Assembly: GCA_963969365.1 (NCBI GenBank)
Contig: OZ017752.1
Coordinates: forward strand, 248,001 to 312,000
Source of the DNA: Asterochloris sp. CNOR1
Lineage: Eukaryota; Chlorophyta; Trebouxiophyceae; Trebouxiales; Trebouxiaceae
Direction: 5' to 3'
Length of the DNA stretch: 64,000 nucleotides
Below, piece after piece: positions 11,701 to 22,792 of this stretch (positions within the stretch are counted from its first letter, which is position 1; each line of letters begins with the position of its first letter). The position numbers were made by a program, and so were the translations under genes. The notes beneath the pieces are model-generated. The model saw nothing but the letters and a program-made list of their open reading frames with translations. It was not told where the DNA came from and searched no databases.

Positions 11701-14700
11701 CTCTGCCGCTACAGTCAAAGTGCTGCAGATCTGGTGTTCATGTATCACCCTATTCAGATTGTTGTCCCATGCACACTGAGGAGATCTGCCTCTCAAAATC
11801 CTGTCAGGCACAAGTCTGCGTTTGTCACCCTGCACTTTGTCTGTCAGGTCTGCAGCTACCTGTAATCATGCCTCCTCAAACAACACTTTCAGGAAGTGAC
11901 CTGTGTGCTGGCGGTTAGAGGTGCTGAATTTGATCTAATTTTGCAATCTTCTGCAAGGTGCTTTGCCCACTTCATTCAAAACCGAGCATCTTAAGTTGGA
12001 GGTGGTGCAGAATGTGACCTCTGTGCCTGCAGCTGGAGGTGCTGGAGTTCCATGACAACCGCAGCAGCCCCTTTGAGGACAGCACCCTCCTGGCTGCTCT
12101 GCTGGTGGCCCTGGGCTCCCTGCGCCCCGCTGATGGGGAGAGCCTGGCCCAGCTGCTCAGGGGTTTTGACCAGGTACACGGAAAACCAAACAGGGAACAT
12201 CCATGTATGACAGGGTTGCACCTCCAGACTGTCGAGGTGCTCCTTCGTGTGCTTGTCTGACTTGTTTCACTCATAAGCATGCTTGCAGAGCCTGGCCCAG
12301 CTGCTCAGGGGTTTTGACCAGGTACGCACACGTTTTGGCCTAGTGCTGAGGGGGCTGGGATTTGTCTGATGCCAGCTTGCAAGGATACCAATTGACTTCT
12401 TGGGATGCTTTGAGGGATGCTTTGAGGGATGCTTGTCGGAAACGCAAGCAGGCTCCTCTGAACCTGCTGCCTTGGCTGCTGTCCAAGCACTGGTCTACAT
12501 TCACACAGAACAGTGCTGCCCATGTAGCATCTGCGGCTTGGCACTGGACGCAGATTTCACGATCCAAGCCGCTGCTGGCCTGAAAGGTGTGATCATACCC
12601 TCGCAGGTTCTGGCTCGTGAGAAGGTGCTGCCCTCCAGAAACGGGGTGGTGGTGCAGGCTGCGCTCAGGGCTTCCGTGCAGCTGGCGCTGTCGCGGCAGG
12701 ACCCCACTCAGCTGATTCCCAGGCAAGTGTGCTGCCTGTCTGCCGTTCCTGGCAGTCAGTGCGTCGGGTAACAGGCTGCATCCAGGGCTTCCCTGCAGCT
12801 GGCGCTGTCGCGGCAGGACCCCACTCAGCTGATTCCCAGGCAATTGTGCTGCCTGTCTGCCGTTCGTGGCCGCTTGCGCGTCGGGTAACAAGCTGCATTC
12901 AGGGCTTCCGCACAGCTGGCACTGTCCCATAGGAACCCACCCAGCTGGGCCCTGGGCAAGCGTGCAGCCTGTGTGCTGTTCCTTGCCATCTTTGCATCGG
13001 GTCACAAGCTGCATTCAGGACCTCTGCACAGCTGCTTTTGTGCGCTGTGTGAGCCCGACATCAGTGCTGGCCTATGTGTCAATCTGCAGTGTCTGATGCC
13101 TGCTCCTGACTCAGTGCTGGCCTGACTGCAGGGTACGGGCGCTGTGCAAGGCCAACATCAGGGCTGACCTGCCCCTGGAGCTGCAGCGTGTGGCCCACAG
13201 CTGCCTGCTCCAAATAGCAGCCTCGGAGGGAGGTGCGAACGGGGCTGTGGAGGCTGCCCTGGCTGCCGTTGGGGGAACTGAGGTGATGCAGCTCAGGTGA
13301 GGTGCCCAGGCTCGTCACAATTGAGCAGGCTGCGCGGGCTGGGGACGGCTCTGATGGCTGCTGAGGAGCATGAGCGGGTCACCGAGGACCTTCAGCCTCG
13401 GCACAACTGAGCAGTCTGGGCGGAGGGAGGACTGCTCTGATGGGTGCTGAGGGATTTGAGCTGGTACTGATGACCTTCGCGCTCATCGCAACTGAGGAGG
13501 CTGTGCTGACAGGGGATGGCTCTGATGGGTCCTGAGGTCTTTGAGCTGGTACCGAGGACTTTTTGAGCTCTGCACAGATGAGCAGGCTGCGCAGACTGAG
13601 GACGGCTCTGATGGCTGCTGGGGGGATCGAGCTGGTACCAAGGATCTTCAAAGTGCATCTGGCAAGTGCCTAGCTCCTAACCGGCTCCGGGTCTGCACCA
13701 TGTGAACAGCCTCTGAGCCATCCCCTGGAGGAGATGCAGCCCAGCCCTTGTTTGCACGCCTCTGCGCTGATAATGCATTCATAGTGTGTAACAACTGTCC
13801 TTACTTGTTGAGCTTGAGCAACAGCACCACGCCGATGGCATCGTGCTGTTCTGACCCTTTGCCTTACCAAGGCTAGCCTGTTTGTTAACTCAATGCCATG
13901 TTGTATGGGCAGCATGCAACCTCCTGATTTGGCGAGAGGTACTTCCGGCATGCTTAGCCTGTGAGGTGGCCATGCAGCATGGCGCTAGCACCCGGCAGCT
14001 GGGCCAGACAGGCAGCACCGCACTGACATGGCCACAGAGCAGAAGCGGCAGAAGTGCTGCCTGCACAGAGCCTGAGCTCGTATGGCGGCACGAGCCTGGA
14101 TTTGACACTGTTTGCGGCCCATTGGGGCTCTGCATTGCAGGTGTTGCCTGCATGTTGCAGGCTTGTCCTGCAGCTGGCTGCACAGGCCCTATGCTGCACC
14201 ACCTACAAGGGCCACCCCAAGCACCCCGCATCCTGTCCAAGACTGCTCCTCAGAGTGAGCAATGCCACAGACGTCATTGTCTGCAGGTGTGGCATCTTGG
14301 AGGATCTTCTGGAGCTGCTGGGCGGTGCAGAGATAGAGCATCCGCATGTATACCGGGAGATTGCAGAGGGGCGCATCTTGCCAGGTCAGCATCTGAGAGG
14401 CCTCCAACCCAGGGGCAGCAGCCCTGCCGTGCCTTCATTGATGTAGGGAAGACTGTAAGCCTTGCCAAGATCTCCTGTGGTGCACAGATTGAGTGCACAT
14501 GCACCATAGAGGAAGATTGCAGAAGGGCATCTTGGCAGATCAATGTCAGTCTCGTCCTGTGAATGCCGCCATGGCAACATGCGGGTGAACGAGCTCTGCT
14601 TGTACCAGTGCTGTGCAACACCCCTGGTGCACCAGCTTGGCCCCTGCAGTATACAGTCCGCTGCAGGGCCCCTACGGCGCCTGCACGCTCTGTTCAACGA

Positions 14701-17700
14701 CCCAGCCGAGGTGCAGCAGCGCCACCTGGCCTTCATGCTGCTGTCCCTGCTGGGGGGCGAGCCAGGCACGCTGTACCGGGAGCCAGAAGATGAGGACCTG
14801 GAGGATGCTGAGGGAGCAGGTGCGCCCGCATGGTCTGTGTCTTACAGGCGTTGGGAGGCTCCAGACACAGGACATACTGAGGGAGGAGGTAGGCCTGCTG
14901 GTTGTGCGTCATAGAGGCGTTAAAAGGCTTCAAGGAGCTAGGCATAGCATGGACTGCCTTGCTCAGATGATACTGGCACTGGTTGATGCAGGGCACTGGT
15001 TGATGCAGGGCACTGGTTGATGCAGGGCACTGGTTGATGCAGGCAATGGGGCAGTGGCAGAGAGACGCTGTGACTGCACTGTAGGCGCGCTGAGCAGGCA
15101 GACTGGGGTGCTCAGCCAAAATGCTTTGCCAGGCCTCCATTGATGCAGGCGAAGGGCCAGTCGTGGCGACATGCACGCTGTGACTGCACTGCAGGTGCTC
15201 TAGCAGACCGACTGAGGCTCCCAGCCAAGAGGCATTGCCAGGGCGCTCGCAGGCATCTCCAGACCCAGCCAGAATGTTTGCTGCAGGCAAGGGGCCAGTG
15301 ACGACAACACACATGGCTGCAGGTGCTTTGAGTGGACAGACTGGGGCCCCCAGCCAGAAGGTGTTGCCAGGGCGCTCGCAGGGCCCTCCAGCGCCGGCCC
15401 CCAGCGGCAGCAAGGGTGGGCTGCGCATCAAGCTGCACGGCAAGGGGCAGGAAGAAAGCAACCTGCAGCCGCCAGGTACGCTGGCACATGCTGTTGTATC
15501 GTGCCGCAGAGGTGCTGAGCACTGCACGCTATTTGGAGAGAGGCACGAGAGGAGCCAGCTGCAGCTGCCAGGTGCGATTGGGGAGGATCAGGGCCGTTGA
15601 TAGGCATGTTGCAAGGTGGAGGACATCGCAGCCTTTAGCTTTGGTGGCGGGCCATGTACAGCTGAGGTAAGGTCACCCACGAGGTACCCTCTGGCAGAGT
15701 TGCATGCCTCACAGGTGAGGTGCGTTGCAGGCTGCCTGGAAAAGAACAAGAGAAGAGCATGCTGCAGCCGCTAGGTGTGCTGACAATGTAGCTGCACCGG
15801 TGACACACGTTTGGGGGCAAACATCACCATGACTGCATCGCCTCTAGGCGCACATGCCACCGCCACCAGGTACCCTGAGCGCAAACGCAAGACTGTCCAA
15901 GTGACAAGCATGAAGGTCTCCCAGCACCTGCAGAGTGTTCACAAGGGCTTGCTGGTGCAGTGCCTGCTTCACACCATGAACTCAGCGCCCTCTCCCAACT
16001 TCCTTGGTTGAGAGTAGCAGGCTTACTTTGCAGCTGACCCTCATGCACCCTCAAAGTTGACCCAGTCGTTTGTTTTTGTTTTTCATCTGCAGGCCAGTCA
16101 TTTCTTTTTGTTTTCCATTTGCAGGCTTAGCAGCAGCGGCGGGCATGAAGCGCAAGGCGCCTGAAGCAGACCATGTGATGTCTCAGCTGATGGCAGACCT
16201 TGAGAGGGGCCCTTCTGGCCCTGCTCAGGTGAGGTCACAACGCCTTCGAGCAGCGTCACAAAGTTGTGCAGTGGCAGCCACAGACAGCATCCTTTCCTGT
16301 GTTGGGTTTCGTAGCTCTTCGACCTGGATATGTCACAATAAACAAGTTGTGTACGCTTCCAGCAGCAACAGTTCCACATGTTGATTATGCTGTGCTACCC
16401 CTGTCCCTTGTGTGCACCACTGCATTTCCTCTGTCACTCTGGTGCCGCCAAGCTGCCACTCCTTGCACACTGCGCAACCATCCACTGCAACCTCACAGAC
16501 TGCCAAAGCAGCACAAGCTGTAGGCCTGAGTCTCCAAGCTTACGGGTGTTTCCCATCTTACTCATGAATCTAAAAGCTGAGCCCTACCATTCCGTGCAGG
16601 CTCCCCAGCCCTCCCCTGGGACCCAGCCAGCTGCAAAGCAGCAGAAGCTGCATGACGGCTCCGCAGCAGCGGGGGCCGCCCCTGGAGCACTCCGCGGCGG
16701 CGTCTCAGTCACCATCAAACAAGAGCAGCCACAGCAGCCGCAGCGCCAGCTGACGCCACCAGCTGCGGGCAACACCCCGCCGCCTCGCCAGGAGCACAGC
16801 TGGGGCCCCACCCCGCCTGCTGGCCCCGCCGCGGCTGCTGGTGCTGGGCACCCAGCACAGGCGCCCGCCGCGCACCCGTCGGCAGGGTTGCCCCAGCAGG
16901 CGCATGCGGTCAAGTTTGAGCAGCAGCAGAAGCAGCAGGGGCAGCAGCAGCAGCGCCGCCGGCAGCTCACTCCACCTGCCGGCACGGCTGGAGGTGAAGC
17001 TGGTGCTGGGCAGCCGGCACAGGCAACCAGTAGGCACCCCACACCTGTGCCACCTCCCAGCCGACCCTTCTCAGGCCAATATCCATCCTCTCAGCAGCCC
17101 CCCCACAGACCCTCTCCATCCCCTACCTCTGCAGCTGCTCCCTACACACCGCCGCTGCCAAACGCTGCTGCTGCAGCACCCGCCCCTGCTGAAACCATCA
17201 CAGCTGGCGCGCTGACGGCTGCCAACAGCATGCCGCCGCCTTCGGTGAGAAACTTTGGGCGTTGACAGTTTTGCTCCTTTGGATGGCACCCAGCTGAGTT
17301 GTGGGGATTACTGCTTGTTCAGGGAGAGTGTGCTGTTCTGCAATGTCATTGCAGCTGATTGATGTGAAGGGTGCGAAGCAACTGCTGTGGTCAGAGTGCG
17401 TTCAGCCCTTCAGCTTGACCTGGAAGCAACAGCTGCTGGCCAGCCCAGCAGCAGCCTCACTCCCGCCCTCGCCTCCAGCCGCTGCAGCAGCTTGATGTGG
17501 ATCTGGCCCTAAATGGTTCCTTGATAGCCTGTGCCTTTTACTGTGAAGGTGGGTGTAAAGCACGGTGGCAGGGCAAGCCCAGCAGCAGCCTGATACTCAC
17601 TCCTGCCTACAGGCCACTGCTGCCCCCCAGAAGCCATCAAACCTGACTGACCTGGAGTGGCTGAAAATGGAGCGCAAGCGCCTAAAAAAGGAGCAGAAGG

Positions 17701-18125
17701 CAGCCCTCAAGTGAGCTCGGGCCTGCAGCGGCGCATGCATGCCTGTTGAGCAGTGCATGGGTCCCAGGCTCAACATGGAGGCGGTTGAAGCTTTGCTATC
17801 TGCTCCAGACAGCAGGAGACTGCTCAGCAGAGGGCTGAGCAAGTGCAGCACTCGGCAGTTTGCCTCCTGCAGAGATTTGTGCAACAGCTGCCTGCTGTCG
17901 AGCAGCTTGCAGGTCAGCTGCTCTCCACCTGCTCAATGCCCTGTCGGCAGGCAGCAGGAGACCGCTGAGCAGAGGGCTGAGCGGCGACGTGTGAAGAAGG
18001 AAAGGAAGGAGGCTCGCAGAGCCCGCCGCGCAACTGGCGGGCAGTCCATGATGTCTCAAGGAAGTGGAGGCCGCACTGGGGCCACAGGGGTCACCATCGG
18101 CGACTCAGATGAGGAGAGTTCCTAG
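2730..18125 (+). CDS. TAF2: Transcription initiation factor TFIID subunit 2 (TAF2)
   Basis: TAF2 is the M1-aminopeptidase-like TFIID subunit that contacts initiator promoter DNA in the nucleus. The ATG at 2730 opens exon 1 (2730-2806, VLNQELVLTVDPKGRRLYG), which splices in phase to 2889-2935. Later exons match TAF2 in order: about 3230-3350, 3466-3747, 4305-4465 (ARAWFPCVDTPNGACTWDL), 4728-4812, 5640-5775, 6334-6435, 6715-6881 (LAQQYFGILTRP, NEVRY), 7380-7534, 8217-8316, 8741-8920, 9325-9441 (RKRNVMELALRQ), 9829-9909, 10149-10295, 10366-10530 (QPEYMWIAQLEQSADVAAQA), 11053-11141, 11329-11491, 12034-12173 (HDNRSSPFEDS), 12607-12723 and 13129-13297. The HExxH zinc site of true peptidases is absent, as in known TAF2. 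The C-terminal part (about 14286-18125) has a Pro/Gln/Ala-rich region and a basic tail (RRRVKKERKEARRARR) ending EESS. Several introns carry exon-derived repeats. Identity is firm; some exon edges are approximate. Confidence 0.9.
12139..12325 (+). repeat. 39-bp exact copy of a TAF2 exon end with its donor
   Basis: The 39 bases at 12139-12177, covering the last 35 bases of a TAF2 exon (SLAQLLRGFDQ) and the GTAC start of its donor, recur without mismatch at 12287-12325. The second copy is preceded by CTTGCAG and followed by GTACGC, so it has both splice signals and could act as a 34-nt cryptic exon that would shift the frame. Confidence 0.9.
12650..13045 (+). repeat. Four-unit tandem repeat (about 117 bp) of a TAF2 exon end
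   Basis: The block beginning near AGGGCTTCC (12667) recurs at about 12784, 12901 and 13017. The first unit is the 3' part of the coding exon ending 12723 plus the start of its intron. Unit 2 is nearly identical (CTGGCGCTGTCGCGGCAGGA is kept exactly), while units 3 and 4 are progressively decayed. All later units lie in the intron before the exon at 13129. Confidence 0.88.
13308..13665. repeat. Four-unit degenerate tandem repeat in a TAF2 intron
   Basis: Units of about 80-90 bp share the pattern GAGCAGGCTG...GACGGCTCTGATGG...CTGAG...GAGCTGGTACC. They follow immediately after the exon ending at 13297 and fill the first 360 bases of the intron. I could not tie the unit to the exon sequence as clearly as for the neighbouring repeats. 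Confidence 0.75.
14975..15044. repeat. 18-bp tandem minisatellite, about four copies
   Basis: The unit GGCACTGGTTGATGCAGG is repeated head to tail. Each copy contains TTGATGCAG|G, which resembles a 3' splice site, in line with the acceptor-like repeats that follow in the same TAF2 intron. Confidence 0.9.
15044..15410 (+). repeat. Three-unit repeat (about 105-140 bp) leading into a TAF2 exon
   Basis: The units share GACTGCACTG(C/T)AGG, then CAGACTGGGG or a variant, then CCCAGCCA..A...TTGCCAGG. The last unit ends in GGGCGCTCGCAGGGCCCTCCAGC, which runs into the coding exon containing GGLRIKLHGKGQE. Decayed copies of the exon's 3' end (GAAGAAAGCAACCTGCAGCC, 15451-15470) also appear downstream near 15735-15775. 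Confidence 0.75.
16062..16125 (+). repeat. Duplicated 3' splice site before a TAF2 exon
   Basis: A T-rich tract ending in CATCTGCAG (to 16092) is followed 32 bases later by a near copy ending in CATTTGCAG (to 16124). Both are good acceptors. Only the second places the exon MKRKAPEADHVMSQL directly after the AG; using the first would add 32 bases, not a multiple of three. Confidence 0.75.
17432..17995 (+). repeat. Copies of exon 5' ends inside the last TAF2 introns
   Basis: Two pairs are visible. First, CCCAGCAGCAGCCT...C(T/C)AG at about 17440-17475 and 17577-17612, the latter being the acceptor of the exon with SNLTDLEWLKMERKR. Second, GACAGCAGGAGACTGCTCAG at about 17810 resembles the start of the final exon (GGCAGCAGGAGACCGCTGAG, from about 17951). 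Both put an exon-edge copy in the intron just upstream of the real exon. Confidence 0.7.
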
Positions 18126-18296
18126 TGGGAGGTTCTCCGGACACTATGTCACCAGCGCTCAGCCCACCAGTTTTGCCCTGACCTTCACATTTGATGATTT
18201 TTTTGTGCTTCCACTCATGAGCCCCTTTGCATTTGCTGGCCTGCTTCTGTTGTCTTGACATTGGAAGAATTTCACTGACCACAGCCACTTCCTGAT

Positions 18297-18301
18297 TGTA
18301 A
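18297..18301 (+). terminator. TGTAA polyadenylation signal for TAF2
   Basis: TGTAA is the usual chlorophyte poly(A) signal. This one is 172 bases past the TAF2 stop. Similar motifs occur after the permease, F-box and GH8 genes. Confidence 0.5.
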
Positions 18302-19352
18302 CAGCGTAACAAGGCAGTCATTGGCATGGGCAGGATCTGACTAGGCCCAGGCTCAAGACTTTCGCGCTTTGTCATAGCAGCTTGCCATTGCCCCGCTGAT
18401 GCTCCTTCAAGGATCAAGAACCAGGCCAGGATCCGCCAAAACAATGCCTGGAGTGCTCTCACTAGTCCCACATCATGCGCATGACATTGCAGGGCCAGTG
18501 CATCACATAACACATACATGTGCCATGGCAGGAACACTACCAATTCACACACCCTCTCCACCTTGCTCCTTAGGGTCCTTACAGCTCTGCAAAGTTGCAG
18601 GTGTCAACCGGCTGATGCAGAAACCCCAGAGCAGTGTAGCATGGACGTATCAGTTCGGGCCTCACAGAGGGCAGTGATGACGCTCGTAGTGGCCATGCAG
18701 CTGACAGCAAGCGGTGCAGCTGTTTGGGAGTGACTTCAGAGCAGGCTGCACAGCAGGGCATATGCAGGCAGCAGCAATGTCAGCTGTCTGATTGAGACGT
18801 GGAACACCCTACAAAGCAAATGGCCAGCTTGCTAGGCGAGTCATGGCTTGACTGGCCATTGATAAAATTTGCTCAAAGGGGTTAACTGCTGGTTGGTGCC
18901 ACCTTCAGGGCCTGACGTTCAGGCTGTAACAAGCAGGTATGCATAGCATCAGTGTGTTGAGGGTCACTGCTGCCTGGGCAGCTGCCTGCATTCCGTGCTG
19001 CAGCTCCTGTCAGCAGCAAAGGTGTGTGGCGGCCTTGCTCTGCATGATTTCTGCCAACAAGCATTTCACCAGCTGTAGACCAGTCAATAACTCCGTCTGA
19101 CCTAGATGCTCGATCACCAGGCCTCTCCTCATCAAGCCCCCGTTGTTCAGGATTGCAGCCGACGTGCGTCGATATGAAGTGGGACGTGTTGTGTCATTCC
19201 ACGCAGCGGTCACAAACTGGCCTTTGACCGAGCACCGGCTGCTGATCTGACACAGAGCTCAGCCAATCTAGGGATCACGCATGGCAGTGAGCTGCCTGTG
19301 TATCGGTGTGGACGGTGCCATCCTCTGGTCCATTCTGGCCTGTCCCTTGCAG
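18302..19352. other. No gene recognised
   Basis: This stretch of about 1 kb holds only short frames on either strand. I see no conserved domain, repeat or structured RNA in it. Confidence 0.4.
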
Positions 19353-20569
19353 GCTGCAGCACTCTTATGACGACCCGACACTTCCCAAAGCCTGATCCGA
19401 AGCAACTTGTGAGGCCGTTGCTATTCCTGTGAGTCCCTCTGCTGCTTGCCCCTGACATGTGAGTGGTCCTTGCAGCTACTCAGAGAAAGAGGTCAGCCAA
19501 GACACCACCCTCAGGCAGAGCTCAGGATGATGTGGATGACGTCACTGGTCCCTAGGCCACACCCCAGTCTGCTGTGGCAAACATCACCCCCCAGATTGCT
19601 AGAGTGAGCATGATACCTCAGATTGCTCTGGAGGACATCATTGATCTTAAGCGCCAGCTCGACCTGTTCAACGTGTACATCATCAGCTCTGTAGACCCAT
19701 CCTACGGCCCCATCAGGACTTCCTCTCAGAAGCTGTGGACCTTTTCACAGGAGCTTCTCAAGCTGGCATCTGTCTCCCAGTCGCGACGCATCACTCTGGA
19801 CTGTCCAGTCGTCGTGATGGACATCCTGGACAGTGTGGGAATTGCCAGTAGCAGTACTCGTCGCCAACCTCACTGAGCAGGTAGGACACGTTTGACCTCT
19901 GTCAATGAGCTGGACTTCATGCAGTTGTTCATGCAACCTCATGCTGGGTTGCAGGAGATCATGCAGCTGTATGAGGCAGGCAGAAAGTTCAACATATCTC
20001 AGATCCTGCTGCCCATGCCAGACTACATTGCTGCACTACCTTGGGAAGGCAAGAATGCAAGGGCCCTTCTTGCTGAGCTGTACATCACAGAGGGGCCTGC
20101 CAACATTCAGAAGGCTGCTCTGACAAAGCTCTTGGATTCCTCTGGTGATCTTCATTCTGTGCCCAGGCAACCACAAAGTGTAGATGTTGCCTTCATACTA
20201 AAGCGAGCATTCCCAACCAGTTTGCCAGGGTCTATGCACTATCTGCGACATGCACAAGTGCCACAGCTTTGCTATCAGAGTGCATCAGATGTGCTTTCTC
20301 ACCTTTGTGTTCTAGTGGCAGCCGTTGATCGCCAGAGTAATGGAGACTTGGCTTACTCACTTGCCGAGTTAGCCAACAATTTAATGCACATCAAAATGGC
20401 CCCAGAAATCAAGTACCACCCAAATCAAGGTGCTGCAGGCCGTCACACGCCTTACTTTGCCACCTGCATCTGGAGTCTGATCATGCACAAGATGCAATGC
20501 CTAATGAACCCTCCTGGCATTGACTGGCCTCCCTGGTCTGGCCATTTCTCTTGTGATGATCTTGTATGA
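19353..20569 (+). other. Unrecognised, interrupted coding stretch
   Basis: A long, nearly intron-free coding-like stretch, unusual beside neighbours with many introns. The main part (19892-20569) reads about 226 codons, with segments such as ILLPMPDYIAALPWEGKNAR, VDVAFILKRAFPTSLPG and TPYFATCIWSLIMHKMQCL, and an upstream part (19574-19876) reads on in the same phase (LKRQLDLFNVYIISS). Further upstream a short basic segment (TQRKRSAKTPPSGR) may belong to it. At least two interruptions separate these parts. I do not recognise a family. It could be a decayed gene, a domesticated mobile-element protein, or a gene with very short introns. No function is proposed. Confidence 0.4.
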
Positions 20570-21615
20570 GAACGAATGCAGTGTTACATTTGTTGCTCAA
20601 GCGTTGAAGACTGTGCAATACACCTGAGGAGGCAACAGGGGTTTCACAAGCCTGCAGGCCAGACGTGCCGAGCTGGGTCCTCCCCCGCAGCAGGTCCCAC
20701 AGAAATGCTTTCGCAGCTGCTCTCAGGCCAGGGAACCTCCAGCAGCTAAGTTTGAGATGTGTTGCAGATGGCAGAGCCCAGCATCCCAGGCAGAATCCAG
20801 CTAAATGCACAGGCAGATAGCTGGGCTCAGTTGCCAGGGGCTGCACTGCGAAGAACATGGCAGGGGCAGGCCCACTCACCAGAGCCCTTGCGACATCTGA
20901 TTGATCACAGAGCAATTCCTGCATTCTGAACTGGTGCAGCATCTGGGTCACTCCAGGTGGCCTGAGCCTACTCAAATTGACTTGAAACGTTTCGACATTG
21001 ACCCTGATTCATTGTGAGTGAGCTCGCCTGCTTTTGAGCAGGCTGGAGTTGTGCCTTCACGAGTTGCTCGACCTAGAGCAAGAAGAGCAAACAGAAAGCT
21101 ATGTGACACAGCTAGCCACGGAATGCAACACCGACCCGCCCAGCTCCTGCTGGCAATCAATGGCCAGAGTGTGCTGCGAGCGTTTGCCTCAGATGTGCAC
21201 ATGGGGGTGCATGGCACAGGGCTAGCAGAGCTCATAGACCAAAGCCTGGTGAGCATCAGCAGATGAGCTCGAGCCACAAACTGAGCAGATTTAGCTCTTT
21301 TAACATCAATGCCATTGTGCAGGACAAAGAATATCGCAGGAAACCAGAAGGCGATGCGCAGCTGCGCACAACACGGAAGGAGGCACTTGACTTGTGAGGA
21401 TTTGCAGCAGCCATTCCACAGTAACAGCTCGTGCTGCATGTGCTCATGCCGCTCATGGGGCCTCCACACAGCCACAGCCGCTGCCAGCCAGCCCAAGTCC
21501 AGCAGTAAACGTTGGATGTGGGTGTTGTACATGACCAATAGAGCCTTGCATCACATGTCGACTGAAGTTTGCAGTGCACAGCCGCTTGTTAGCCTTGCCT
21601 CTGCTGCGCCTGCAG
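20570..21615. other. No gene recognised; probable 5' region of the LYR gene
   Basis: Some reading frames exist (for example AQLLLAINGQSVLRAFAS near 21140-21200, ending at a GT), which might be an upstream exon of the LYR-motif gene, but the link is not supported by homology. Confidence 0.3.
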
Positions 21616-22362
21616 GTACAGGAGCATCTGGCGCCACTCCAGGCTCTTTGTCTGGCAGGACGAGATCGGGCAGCCCTGGAGGGATGTGCTGCGCACCAGC
21701 GCCCGCAAGGAATTTGAGGCTGCACGAGATGAGAAGGCAAGCCCATCTGCGCAGTTGTTGTGGCGCAAGGGAAGTCACTGTGCAAACGGGGCTCATTTCT
21801 TGCTCATTCCTTGTCTCTGCCATTGGCCCTGGCAGGGTCTTGAGCTCAGTGTTGCCAAGGGGTGACATCAAGCAGGGTCTTCAACAGCTCCTGCTCTTGT
21901 TTTGTGCGGGCACCCTGCTGTGGCATGAATTTGGTATCTTGAAAGAAGGCCAGGCTCCATAACACGAAGCAGCAAGCTGCAGCTCTAAGCACCAGCCCGT
22001 GAGCTGGAATTAGAGAAGGCAAGCAGGGGCACTGGCATTTTCTGCTCAGTCTCAGGTTGCTCTGACATCATATGTCAGTGGAAATCAGGGACTTGCCATG
22101 AACGGTGATCTGGGCATGCAGTGCAGTTATTTTACCTATGACTACAGCAATTAGGCACTGCCAGGCATGCTGGCCTGGTCAGTTGCTTTTGGCACATATG
22201 CAACATGGATCCAACATCCTGCTGCAGGACCCAGAGATCATCAGCAGGCTGCTGGTGGCAGGCAACGACGCCGTCCAGCAGGCTGCAGAGAAGTTCATGG
22301 CCAAGAGGGATATGATTATACAGGAGGACAGCAGGCAGTCCCCTCCACCAGGCTGGGGCTGA
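21616..22362 (+). CDS. LYR-motif (Complex1_LYR) family protein, 5' exon(s) not found
   Basis: Exon 21616-21736 starts with YRSIWRHSRLFVWQ and continues WRDVLRTSARKEFEAARDEK. It joins in phase to 22228-22362 (DPEIISRLLVAGNDAVQQA, ending PPGWG and a stop). This is the pattern of the LYR superfamily: a Y-R near the start, a mid-helix R..F, then D/P-E..I..LL..G. LYR proteins are small mitochondrial factors that bind acyl carrier protein and help assemble Fe-S clusters or respiratory complexes. The intron between these exons has a GC donor (AAG|GCAAGC). The initiator Met, and the L before YR, must lie on an upstream exon I could not place. Subfamily is not assigned. It ends tail-to-tail with the permease gene. 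Confidence 0.65.
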
Positions 22363-22710
22363 GCAGCTGCTGGCTAGAAATGGGCTGAGTGGAGTCGGCT
22401 TCATCTGGAGCTTGGGCACCCAGACCCACTCATGTGGTGCAAACACTGGTCAAGTTCAGCTGGACATGTCAGCGTGAGTCTGAGACAGAGAGGCTGGGAG
22501 GTTTGTGGCTGGTGAAAGGGAATGGGAGCAGCAGGGCAGGACACCTCAGCACTTCAGCTTCTCTGAAGCAGGGTCTAGACACGATGACCCGATGGCGCTG
22601 CAGCTGTTCGGACTGCAAGGGGATGAAAGCACTGCTGAGTTGATTCTGAGCACTGACGAAAAGAGCTGAATTGAACTTTCTCAGACCAAGAGCTATGCGC
22701 TCGAAGCACC

Positions 22711-22715
22711 TTACA
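22711..22715 (-). terminator. TGTAA polyadenylation signal for the UPF0014 permease gene
   Basis: TTACA on the plus strand, read as TGTAA on the minus strand, 77 bases downstream of the permease stop codon. Confidence 0.5.
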
Positions 22716-22792
22716 ATATATGTGCATAGTATGTGACAAGCAATGGCGGTGGTAGGCCTTGCTGGAAGGGCAGGCATGCAGCTGTGGGGGTG

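Noticed and set aside
16584-17042. Cys/Gly-rich minus-strand frame of 152 codons.
   Set aside because: It is the mirror image of the Pro/Gln-rich TAF2 exon; low-complexity GC-rich DNA gives such shadows.
20481-20975. A 164-codon minus-strand frame.
   Set aside because: No recognisable segment or splice pattern, and it overlaps the end of the plus-strand coding-like stretch; composition looks non-coding.
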